Below are positions 35,092 through 42,704 of a DNA stretch of 45,016 nucleotides, one piece after another (positions within the stretch are counted from its first letter, which is position 1; the number at the start of each line of letters is the position of its first letter). This stretch comes from an uncultured Planctomycetota bacterium. Its GTDB lineage: Bacteria > Planctomycetota > Planctomycetia > Pirellulales > Thermoguttaceae. A program made the translations under genes and the position numbers. The notes beneath the pieces are model-generated. The model did not search any database and was not told the DNA's origin. It saw only the letters and a list, made by a program, of their open reading frames with translations. The DNA is taken from positions 1 to 45,016 of the forward strand of contig CACXFR010000116.1 in assembly GCA_902766935.1 (NCBI GenBank), read 5' to 3'.

Positions 35092-35358
35092 ATGGATATT
35101 CCGAAATCGATAATACTGACTCTCTGTATCACGTTCCTTCTTTTCGGGGGGTGCGCTCTTACGCAGAAGAACGAGCCGAAAGAGGACGCCGTTCACGCGG
35201 TGTTCGAGGCTCAGCGTTCGCAGCAGACCCAAATGTCGAACTTTGCGGCTTCGGCGGGAAAGAAAAAGAGTTCGGAGAGTGAAAAGCCGGTCGGAACGGG
35301 CGAAACGTTCCTCCTTTCCGACAGGGCGAGGGAAATCTACGCGAACACCGAACGATAG
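35092..35358 (+). CDS. Small putative lipoprotein
   Basis: An 88-residue protein with an N-terminal hydrophobic stretch (about 6-20) ending LFGGC, a lipobox-like sequence with Cys21 as the candidate lipidation site; the remainder is a short polar chain rich in Lys, Ser and Glu. No family recognised. There is no convincing ribosome binding site before the ATG at 35092, so the gene call is less secure than its neighbours. It lies 49 nt upstream of the radical SAM gene and divergent from tatD. Confidence 0.55.
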   Translation: MDIPKSIILTLCITFLLFGGCALTQKNEPKEDAVHAVFEAQRSQQTQMSNFAASAGKKKSSESEKPVGTGETFLLSDRAREIYANTER

Positions 35359-35406
35359 TCCGAAACTCCGGCCGGCGCGCCGAAAGGGCGGCGGCACGAG
35401 GCAGCG

Positions 35407-36471
35407 ATGAGCTACTCCTACACATTCAACGTTCCCGACCTGCCCGACCCGCCGCGGCAGGCGCGGTTCTGGTCGAAGGCCGACGACGACCCGCAGACCG
35501 TCGTCTGCGAAGTCTGTCCCCATCACTGCCGCGTCAAGCCGGGCCGTTCCGGCCGATGCCGCGTCCGAACCAATTCGGTCGGCGCCATGGCGCTCCCCTT
35601 CTACGGGAAATACACTTCTCTGGCGATCGATCCGATCGAAAAGAAACCCCTCTACCACTTCTTTCCCGGAAGCCAGATCCTTTCGATCGGAACCGCCGGG
35701 TGCAATCTGAGCTGTAAATTCTGTCAGAACTGGCAGATCTCGCAGGGGGATTTTTCTTCGGGCGCCCTTTCGTTTATGGGGCCGGCGCGTCTGGCCGACC
35801 TGGCGATCGGCCGGCAGGTTCCCGCGGTCGCGTTCACCTATAACGAACCGTCGATCTGGGCGGAGTATGTGATCGACGCGGCGCGCGAGTGCCGGCGCCG
35901 GGGGCTTCGGACCGTGGCGGTCACCAACGGAATGATCGAAGGGCGCGCCCGCGAAGAGTTCTACGGCGTCCTGGACGGGGTGAACATCGACTTGAAAGCT
36001 TTTACCGACGAGTTCTACCGCGGTCTCTGCGGCGGCGAGCTCCGCGCGGTGCGGGAGACGCTCCGCTACGCGGTTCGCGAGACCGACGTCTGGGTCGAGG
36101 CGACCAACCTTCTCATCCCCACGAAAAACGACGACCCCGACGATCTGAAACGCCTGGTCGACTGGTTCGTCGGGACGCTCGGGCCGGACGTGCCGCTCCA
36201 CTTTTCGGCGTTCTTTCCGACTTTTCGGCTGACCGACGTTCCGAAAACTCCTCCCGAGACGGTTTACCGCGCGCTCGAAATCGCCAAAGACGCGGGGGTC
36301 CGCTACGTCTACGCCGGGAACGTCTGGTGGCGGCGGGGCCATTCGACCGCCTGTCCCGAATGCGGGGAGGAGATCGTCACGCGAACCGGATTCCGGTCCG
36401 AGTCGCGCATCACTCCCGAAGGGAAATGCCCGAAGTGCGGCGCGGCTATTCCCGGACGGTACAGCCGGTGA
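35407..36471 (+). CDS. amrS: AmmeMemoRadiSam-type radical SAM enzyme
   Basis: A 354-residue radical SAM protein. GTAGCNLSCKFCQNWQ (about 97-112) carries the CxxxCxxC cluster that binds the 4Fe-4S and SAM. An N-terminal Cys motif (CEVCPHHCRV ... GRCRVR, about 36-56) and the YGKYTSLAIDPIEKKPLYHF segment are hallmarks of the AmrS/pyruvate-formate-lyase-activating-like family. The C-terminus has a zinc-ribbon-like pair (CPECG, CPKCG, about 318-344). Its classical partners AmrA/AMMECR1 and Memo are not in this window. The reaction is not established for this homologue. The last 26 nt overlap the convergent alpha/beta hydrolase gene. Confidence 0.9.
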   Translation: MSYSYTFNVPDLPDPPRQARFWSKADDDPQTVVCEVCPHHCRVKPGRSGRCRVRTNSVGAMALPFYGKYTSLAIDPIEKKPLYHFFPGSQILSIGTAGCNLSCKFCQNWQISQGDFSSGALSFMGPARLADLAIGRQVPAVAFTYNEPSIWAEYVIDAARECRRRGLRTVAVTNGMIEGRAREEFYGVLDGVNIDLKAFTDEFYRGLCGGELRAVRETLRYAVRETDVWVEATNLLIPTKNDDPDDLKRLVDWFVGTLGPDVPLHFSAFFPTFRLTDVPKTPPETVYRALEIAKDAGVRYVYAGNVWWRRGHSTACPECGEEIVTRTGFRSESRITPEGKCPKCGAAIPGRYSR

Positions 36472-38473
36472 CTCTCATCAGATCTTCCACGTCATACGCG
36501 CGCAGAACCGCGTGAATCACATTCTGAAGCGGGTACGGTCCGGGCGCGGCGTCGACGTAGCCGGCCCACGAGCCGGGGACGGCGGACGGGTCCAGCACGA
36601 CGCCGGAAAAGAGTTCCGGCTGCGCCGCCGCCGCGTGGAGCGCGACCAGCGCCGCCGAGGGGGTGTCGGCGGTCAGTTCGATCGGCGCGGCGTTTTCCCC
36701 GCCGAGAAAGCGGGCGGTCGAAACGACGTCTTCGGCGCGCAGGCCGACGTACGTCTCGCCCAGCAGATAGGCGAGGTACCAGATCGTCCCGTCCGGCCCG
36801 AAAATATCCTTATTGTAATACGGCTTCCCTTCGGCGCGCGACTCTCCCCAACCGCGCGGCTCGACCGACCAGACCGCGGCGGCTCCCTCTTCCCGCGCCC
36901 GGCCGGCGAGTTCGGAAACCCTTTCGCTTCCGTTCCCCTCTTCCGAAACGATCAGACGGAGTTTCCCCCCGCCGCGCGCGAAGGAGCGAACCGGCAGACC
37001 GACCGATCCTTCGGCTTTCAGAACGAGGGCGTCGGGCCGGTCGGAAACTTCGACCGGCTCGACCGGCGGGATTTCGCCCAAGGGGCGGATCTTCGCCGTC
37101 GCGCGGACCAGGCCGGCGAACCCTTCCGGCGGAAGGCCGGCCAGTTTCGCACGGCGCCGCTCTTTCAGCTCGGCGTTATAGTCGCGGTTAATGTCGTAGG
37201 TCGTCCGAGCTTCGGGAAGCGCCATCACGCCGCCGGAAACCGACTTGATCTCTTCCGGCGATAGGGTCGGCAGCGGATAGGTTCCGACGATCCGCTCGTC
37301 CCGCCCGGCGAGCCAGCGGAGCATCCAGCTGACCGTCGCGTCGAGGAGTTCGGGGCAGTAGCCGTGCTCCCCCTCGATTTCGACGATCGACAGGGCCTCG
37401 GAATGTTCCTGCCGGGAATAGATCCGAAGCGCGTCGCGGAAAGAGGCCCACGTGTCGTCGATATTAAAGAAGTCCCCGGTTTTCGTGTTCAGAAGGGTCG
37501 GTTTCGGCGCGCGCATAATGATGTAGTCGGCGTGATCCATTCCGAAACCGAGCTGGCCGAAGATGTTCTGCTCGGCGTCCTGCGGGGTCGACTTGTGTGT
37601 CTGCGCCCCGTAGAGCGAGCAGAGGTAGCAGCTCGGCGCGGCGCAGAGAACCCGGTCGTCGAGCGCCATCAGATAAGAGGACTGCGTTCCCCCTCCGCTG
37701 TTCCCCGCCACGCCGAGCCGGTCGGAAATCACGTCGGGGCGGGACTGCAGAAAGTCGAGTCCGCGGATCATATCCCAGACTTCGTAGGTGGCGGTGTTCC
37801 GCCCCAGAAGGATCGAGCCGATCCCCGCCAGGGAGTGGGACTCGGTGGTCGACGCTTTCGGGTTCCCCTCCGCGTCGAAATGCTGGATCCGTTCCCCCTG
37901 GTCGACGGGGTCCTGGATATACATCGCCAAACCGTTCATCGCCCCTAAAACGCAAAGCCCCTGATAGAGGTCCGACGCTTTTCCTTCGAACGAATGGCCG
38001 CAGACGACCAGAACGCCGGGATAGGGGGGCGCGAACTTTTCGGGCCGGGGCAGGAAAAGGGTTCCGGTCGCGTAGAAGCGGGGAAGCGTTTCGAGAACGA
38101 TCTTTTCGGCGCGGTATTCGGGCCGGTCGATCACGCCGGTCACCCGCGCGTTGAGCGGGGTCCGCCCCCACATTTCGCCGAGCCGGTCGTAGAAGAATTC
38201 GCGGCGCTCCTTCTGATAGGCGGCGATGTCGTCTTCGGTTTTGACGCTCTCGTATCGCTCGCGCCACTGCTGCCGTTTCGCGTCGATCCTGGCGATCAGG
38301 TCGTCGGACATCATCCGGCTCGGCTCGGCGCAGACCCCCGAGACGGTCAGCGTCGGAGGGGGAACCTCCTCGACGGCTTCCGGCACGGCGGCGTCTTCGG
38401 CAAAAACCGGGACGGCAACCGGCATCAGGAGGGAAAGAAACGCAAAGAGGGCGGCCGACTTTTTCATCACCAT
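36446..38473 (-). CDS. Secreted alpha/beta hydrolase (acetyl-xylan-esterase-like), with degenerate second domain
   Basis: A 675-residue exported protein. A signal peptide (MVMKKSAALFAFLSLLMPVA region) ends near VFAEDA. The first alpha/beta-hydrolase domain has VLVVCGHSFEG (oxyanion region), the nucleophile elbow GVAGNSGGGTQ with the catalytic Ser, and GEHGYCPELLD with the catalytic His, like acetyl-xylan/cephalosporin esterases; a sugar-ester substrate is a fair guess only. The C-terminal ~250 residues look like a second such domain (SVEPRGWGESR), but its elbow reads ELTADTPSAA, with no GxSxG. Of several in-frame ATGs I chose 38473, 6 nt after GGAG, which gives a clean signal peptide. It has its own promoter (38545-38517). 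Confidence 0.82.
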   Translation of the reverse strand: MVMKKSAALFAFLSLLMPVAVPVFAEDAAVPEAVEEVPPPTLTVSGVCAEPSRMMSDDLIARIDAKRQQWRERYESVKTEDDIAAYQKERREFFYDRLGEMWGRTPLNARVTGVIDRPEYRAEKIVLETLPRFYATGTLFLPRPEKFAPPYPGVLVVCGHSFEGKASDLYQGLCVLGAMNGLAMYIQDPVDQGERIQHFDAEGNPKASTTESHSLAGIGSILLGRNTATYEVWDMIRGLDFLQSRPDVISDRLGVAGNSGGGTQSSYLMALDDRVLCAAPSCYLCSLYGAQTHKSTPQDAEQNIFGQLGFGMDHADYIIMRAPKPTLLNTKTGDFFNIDDTWASFRDALRIYSRQEHSEALSIVEIEGEHGYCPELLDATVSWMLRWLAGRDERIVGTYPLPTLSPEEIKSVSGGVMALPEARTTYDINRDYNAELKERRRAKLAGLPPEGFAGLVRATAKIRPLGEIPPVEPVEVSDRPDALVLKAEGSVGLPVRSFARGGGKLRLIVSEEGNGSERVSELAGRAREEGAAAVWSVEPRGWGESRAEGKPYYNKDIFGPDGTIWYLAYLLGETYVGLRAEDVVSTARFLGGENAAPIELTADTPSAALVALHAAAAQPELFSGVVLDPSAVPGSWAGYVDAAPGPYPLQNVIHAVLRAYDVEDLMRVTGCTVRE

Positions 38474-38516
38474 ATAATTCTCCCGAAACGCGGCGGACAT
38501 TGATCGTTTAAGCCCC

Positions 38517-38545
38517 ATTGTAGCCGAGCCGACGCCGAAAATCAA
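38517..38545 (-). promoter_or_regulatory. Promoter of the alpha/beta hydrolase gene
   Basis: On the minus strand TTGATT (38545-38540), 17-bp spacer, TACAAT (38522-38517). Leader about 37 nt. Confidence 0.55.
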
Positions 38546-38628
38546 ACGCGCCCCCTCCGTTCCCCTTTCCCGCCGCGGGGGGAGTCGGAACGCCGCGGCG
38601 CATCTCTATTAGAAAAAAACGCCGGCGG

Positions 38629-38637
38629 TGGTAAAAT
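38629..38637 (+). promoter_or_regulatory. Extended -10 promoter of the moxR operon
   Basis: TGGTAAAAT (38629-38637) is an extended -10 element; the -35 (TTAGAA) is weak. Leader about 113 nt to the moxR ATG at 38757. Confidence 0.45.
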
Positions 38638-38756
38638 TCACGCGAACGTTTTTGCGCTCTGCGGATACGGTACCCGATGAGGGCTCCCGCGGCGCCCCGG
38701 CGCGCGGCGGACGACCCCATCGAAAAATCAAGAAGCGACAAGCGAAAGAGGGATTC

Positions 38757-39743
38757 ATGACCGACGTCAACCAGATGAAAGAAGAGGTTCGCCGACAGGC
38801 GGAAAAGATCGACCGGGTCCGAAGCGAGATCGCCCGCGTGGTGGTCGGGCAGGAATATATGGTCTCGCGCCTTCTGATCGGCCTTTTGACCGGCGGGCAC
38901 GTCCTTTTGGAAGGGGTGCCGGGTCTGGCGAAAACGACGACGGTCAAGGCGCTGGCCGACGCGCTCGATACGAAATTTCAGCGTCTTCAGTTCACGCCCG
39001 ACCTCCTCCCCGCCGACCTGATCGGCACGATGATCTACCGGCCGAGCGACGGAAAGTTCGAGACGAAAAAGGGACCGATCTTCGCCAACTTTATCCTGGC
39101 CGACGAGATCAACCGCGCGCCGTCGAAGGTGCAGTCGGCGCTCTTAGAGGCGATGCAGGAAAAACAGGTCACGATCGGCGAGGCCACCTTCCCGCTCGAC
39201 GACCTCTTCCTGGTCATGGCGACGCAGAACCCGATCGAGCAGGAGGGAACCTATCCCCTTCCCGAAGCTCAGGTCGACCGTTTTATGCTGAAACTGAAGA
39301 TCGGCTACCCCACCGCCGAAGAGGAACGGAAAATTCTCGACCGCGCGCTCGACTCGGTCGGCACGGCGATCCGCGCGGCGATGACGCGCGACGAAGTCCT
39401 GCAGGCGCAGAACACCGTCGCGCAGGTCTACATCGACGAGTCGGTCCGCGGCTACATCCTCGACCTGGTTCAGGCGACGCGCCGTCCCGAAGACTACCGT
39501 CTGGCGAAACTCCGTCCTCTGATCGAGTTCGGCGCCTCGCCCCGCGCGGGAATCTTTCTCGGGAAAGGGGCGCGGGCGGCCGCGGCGCTGGCCGGACGCG
39601 GGTTCGTCACCCCGCAGGACGTCAAGGACATCGTCTATGACGTTTTGCGGCACCGCGTCATTCTGACCTACGAGGCCGAGGCCGAATCGGTCACCGCCGA
39701 AGACGTGATCGGCGAAATCCTCAACACGGTTCCGGTTCCGTAA
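38757..39743 (+). CDS. moxR: MoxR-family AAA+ ATPase
   Basis: A 328-residue MoxR AAA+ ATPase, thought to act as chaperone or insertase for VWA-domain partners. Walker A is EGVPGLAKTT (about 48-57), Walker B FILADEINRAPSKVQSALLE (about 109-128), and the sensor region ATQNPIEQEGTYPLPEAQVD (about 150-169) is intact. I chose the ATG at 38757 (after AAAGAGGG) because the family starts there; a longer frame from 38628 adds only low-complexity sequence. It is first in the MoxR-DUF58-BatD-like-VWA-VWA operon. Confidence 0.93.
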   Translation: MTDVNQMKEEVRRQAEKIDRVRSEIARVVVGQEYMVSRLLIGLLTGGHVLLEGVPGLAKTTTVKALADALDTKFQRLQFTPDLLPADLIGTMIYRPSDGKFETKKGPIFANFILADEINRAPSKVQSALLEAMQEKQVTIGEATFPLDDLFLVMATQNPIEQEGTYPLPEAQVDRFMLKLKIGYPTAEEERKILDRALDSVGTAIRAAMTRDEVLQAQNTVAQVYIDESVRGYILDLVQATRRPEDYRLAKLRPLIEFGASPRAGIFLGKGARAAAALAGRGFVTPQDVKDIVYDVLRHRVILTYEAEAESVTAEDVIGEILNTVPVP

Positions 39744-39763
39744 TACAAAAGGGAAACGTCCGA

Positions 39764-40648
39764 ATGAACGGCCAGCTGAGCGACATTCTGAAAAAGGTGC
39801 GGCGGCTCGAGATCGTCTCGAACCGTTCGGCGAACGATCTCTTCGCGGGGGAATACAAGAGCGTCTTCCGCGGACAGGGGATCGAGTTCAGCGAAGTGCG
39901 GGAATACCAGCCGGGGGACGACGTCCGTCTGATCGACTGGAACGTCACCGCCCGCGCCGGCCGGCCGTTCATCAAGCGGTTCGTCGAGGAACGGGAGCAG
40001 ACGATCCTCTTTATGCTCGACGTTTCGGCGTCGGGAATCTTCGGGTCGCGGCGCGGCAAGCTCGACACCGCGGTCGAAGCGGCCGCCACCTTAATGTTTT
40101 CGGCGCTGAAAAACAACGATAAAGTCGGGCTGCTCACCTTCTGCGACAACGTGATCGACTGTCATCCGCCGCGGAAGGGGAAAGGCGCGGTACTGCGTCT
40201 GATCCGCGAGATGATCGCGCAGGAGCCGATACCCCGTCCGACCGATCTGGCCGGGGCGCTCGACTACGCCAACCGGATTCTGAAACGGCGGTCGGTCGTC
40301 TTTCTGATCAGCGACTTTTTCGCACCGCAGGCGGACAGGGAGCTGGCGATCTGCCGCCGAAAGCACGACCTGATCGCCCTTTCGCTCACCGACCCGCGCG
40401 AGGCGGATTTCCCGAACGTCGGCCTGATTCGGCTCCGCGACCCCGAAACGGGCCGGACGGCGGAGATCGACACCGCCTCGCCCCGCGTGCGCGCCCTCCT
40501 GGCGCGGCGGCTCGGCGCTCAGCGCGAGTCGGTGAAAAACTGCCTGGGCCGCTACGGAATCGATCAGCTGGAAATCGGAACCGAGCGCGACTACGTCAAA
40601 GATCTGCGCGGGTTCTTCGAAAAGCGGCGGGGGCGGAAACACCCCTGA
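39764..40648 (+). CDS. DUF58-domain protein
   Basis: A 294-residue DUF58 protein. The defining segment (GIEFSEVREYQPGDDVRLID, followed by WN, at about 42-63) precedes a VWA-like half with LDVSAS (86-91), which resembles a MIDAS. It has no membrane helix and should be cytoplasmic. DUF58 proteins are almost always next to MoxR, as here, and are presumed to be its partner or target. ATG at 39764 preceded by AAAGGGAAA; 20 nt after moxR. Confidence 0.92.
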   Translation: MNGQLSDILKKVRRLEIVSNRSANDLFAGEYKSVFRGQGIEFSEVREYQPGDDVRLIDWNVTARAGRPFIKRFVEEREQTILFMLDVSASGIFGSRRGKLDTAVEAAATLMFSALKNNDKVGLLTFCDNVIDCHPPRKGKGAVLRLIREMIAQEPIPRPTDLAGALDYANRILKRRSVVFLISDFFAPQADRELAICRRKHDLIALSLTDPREADFPNVGLIRLRDPETGRTAEIDTASPRVRALLARRLGAQRESVKNCLGRYGIDQLEIGTERDYVKDLRGFFEKRRGRKHP

Positions 40649-40695
40649 CCGCGCCGCGCCTAACACGTCCGACAACCTTGAAAGCGTTCGCTTCG

Positions 40696-41658
40696 ATGAA
40701 CAGTTCGTCCCATCTCAAACGGAAACTCGCCCTTCTGCTGATCGCGCTTCTGGCGCTCGGCGCCGCGCCGGTCCGCACGACCGGTCCGGCCGACGGCGAA
40801 AGGTACGCGGCGGCCGAGATCGCGCCCGACCCGGTCCGACTGGGCCGGAGCGCCGAAATGACGATCACCGTCGTCCTTCCGGCGGGATGCGAGACGGTTC
40901 CGCCGGAGTTCGGCGCCTCGTACGGCGCAATGACCGTCGAAAGCGTCAAGGCCGACCCCCCGACCCTCGCCGGCGGGAAACACACGTCGGTCTTTCACGT
41001 CGGGCTGATTCCGAACGAAAGCGGCGAGCTTTTCCTCCCTCCGATCCCGATCGACGCGCGCGACGCGTCGGGGGCCCTTTCCCCCCTGCTGATTCCCGCG
41101 GGGAGCGTCGAGGTCGCCTCGCAGTTCGACCCCGAAAGCGCGTCCCTTTCGGAACTCCCCCCTTCGGCGCCGCCGGTCAAACGCTTCCCGTGGATTCTCG
41201 CCGCGGCGCTCCTGGCCGGGGCGGTCACTTTTGTGTTTCTGGCGCGCGGCATGTTCCGCTCGCCGATCGCCTTCGCCGCCAAGGAGCTCTCGCCCCGTCA
41301 GCGGGCGCTCCGCCGTCTGGACGTGCTGAAAAACTCCGGTCTGGCCGAAACGGACCTGCGCGAGTACTACATTCACCTGACGGGAATCGTGCGCGTCTTC
41401 ATTGAAGAGACGACCGGGATCCGCGCTCCCGAACAGACGACCGAAGAATTCCTCCGGCATATCGAGACCGAACCGAACCGGCACTTTTCGCCGGAGGCGC
41501 GCGGGAGGCTCGCCCGATTTCTGGAATCGGCCGACATGGTCAAGTTCGCCAAGTTCCGCCCCGCCCCCGGCGAGGTCGCCGCGGGGGAAGAGAGCGCCCG
41601 CGATTTTCTGACGACATTCGAACCGGCCGCGCCGCCGAAGGAAGGAGGCGCGGCATGA
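40696..41658 (+). CDS. BatD-like membrane protein (DUF4381-like)
   Basis: A 320-residue protein with an N-terminal signal-like segment (about 9-25), a beta-rich periplasmic region (about 30-165) similar in layout to BatD/'oxygen tolerance' proteins, one transmembrane helix (FPWILAAALLAGAVTFVFLA, about 170-189), and a cytoplasmic helical domain (YYIHLTGIVRVFIEE; RLARFLESADMVKFA). Start: ATG at 40696 is preferred, but a TTG at 40678 is possible; neither has a strong ribosome binding site. Its stop overlaps the next gene as ATGA (41655-41658). Expected role: envelope component of the MoxR/VWA complex. Confidence 0.75.
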   Translation: MNSSSHLKRKLALLLIALLALGAAPVRTTGPADGERYAAAEIAPDPVRLGRSAEMTITVVLPAGCETVPPEFGASYGAMTVESVKADPPTLAGGKHTSVFHVGLIPNESGELFLPPIPIDARDASGALSPLLIPAGSVEVASQFDPESASLSELPPSAPPVKRFPWILAAALLAGAVTFVFLARGMFRSPIAFAAKELSPRQRALRRLDVLKNSGLAETDLREYYIHLTGIVRVFIEETTGIRAPEQTTEEFLRHIETEPNRHFSPEARGRLARFLESADMVKFAKFRPAPGEVAAGEESARDFLTTFEPAAPPKEGGAA

Positions 41659-42704
41659 CGACGCTTTTCGCCGCCGGCGCGTCGTTTCGATTCCAGACGC
41701 CCTCGGCGTTTCTGCTCCTGATTCCGGCGCTGTGGCTGGCGCTGAGGATCCTGTCGCCCCGCCGCCGCGAGGCGTTCCTCTTTTCGAGTCTGACGGTCTT
41801 CGGCTCCCTGCCGCAGACGTGGGCGACGCGTCTTTTTCCCGTCGTCCGCGCGCTCGTTCCGGCGGGGCTGATCCTCGCGGTCGCCGCCCTGGCCCGCCCG
41901 CAGTGGGGGGAACAGGAAAACAGCGTCGAAAACGAGGGGATCGCGATGGCGATCTGTCTCGACCGGAGCGGCTCGATGCGCAACGACGACTTCGTCCTGA
42001 ACGGGAAACGGGTCGAACGGTTCGACGCGGTCAAGAAAATCTTCAACGACTTCGTTCTCGGAGACGGGAAGTTTTCGGGCCGGCCGAACGACAAGATCGC
42101 GCTGGTCGTCTTCGGCGGCTACGTCGACGCCCTCTGTCCGCTGACCCTCGACCACGAGGCGCTCGCCGAGATGCTCCGAACGGTTCACGTTCCGAACCCG
42201 CCGGTCAACCGGTACGGGCAGATGGTTCCCGACCAGCTCTTTCAGGAAGAGTCGGCCACGGCGATCGGCGACGCGCTGGCCGCGGCGGTCGGCCGTCTCA
42301 AAGACGCCGACGCGAAGAGCAAAGTCATCATCCTCCTTTCGGACGGCGTGCAGAACGTCGGCGCGGTCACCGCCGAAGAGGCCGCCGAACTGGCCGCGGA
42401 ATTCGGGATCCGGATCTACACGATCGGGATCGGCACCCGCGGCACGCCGTTCGAACCGCTCGCGTTCGACGACGAGACGCTCCGCAAGACCGCCGAGATC
42501 ACCGGCGGCGAGTACTACAGCGCCGAAGACACCGAGACGCTCGACCGCGTCTGCCGGCAGATCGACAAACTCGAAAAAAGCCGGTACGAGGAGCGCGTCT
42601 ACACCCTTTACCGCGAGTTATACAGTTGGTTTCTCTTCCCGGGGGTCGTTTTGATCCTCCTGGGAATCGTTCTGCGGACCACCCGATTCCGGAGTCTTCC
42701 CTAA
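41655..42704 (+). CDS. VWA-domain membrane protein, BatA-like
   Basis: A 349-residue protein with N-terminal transmembrane helices (about 14-30 and 55-77), a von Willebrand A domain with an intact MIDAS (DRSGS at about 102-106; the Thr in ATAIGDAL; SDG in LLSDGVQN), and a C-terminal transmembrane helix near 322-340. This is the BatA layout: VWA domain held at the membrane between helices. Coupled to the preceding gene by an ATGA overlap; the second VWA gene starts with ATG directly after its stop. Confidence 0.9.
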   Translation: MTTLFAAGASFRFQTPSAFLLLIPALWLALRILSPRRREAFLFSSLTVFGSLPQTWATRLFPVVRALVPAGLILAVAALARPQWGEQENSVENEGIAMAICLDRSGSMRNDDFVLNGKRVERFDAVKKIFNDFVLGDGKFSGRPNDKIALVVFGGYVDALCPLTLDHEALAEMLRTVHVPNPPVNRYGQMVPDQLFQEESATAIGDALAAAVGRLKDADAKSKVIILLSDGVQNVGAVTAEEAAELAAEFGIRIYTIGIGTRGTPFEPLAFDDETLRKTAEITGGEYYSAEDTETLDRVCRQIDKLEKSRYEERVYTLYRELYSWFLFPGVVLILLGIVLRTTRFRSLP

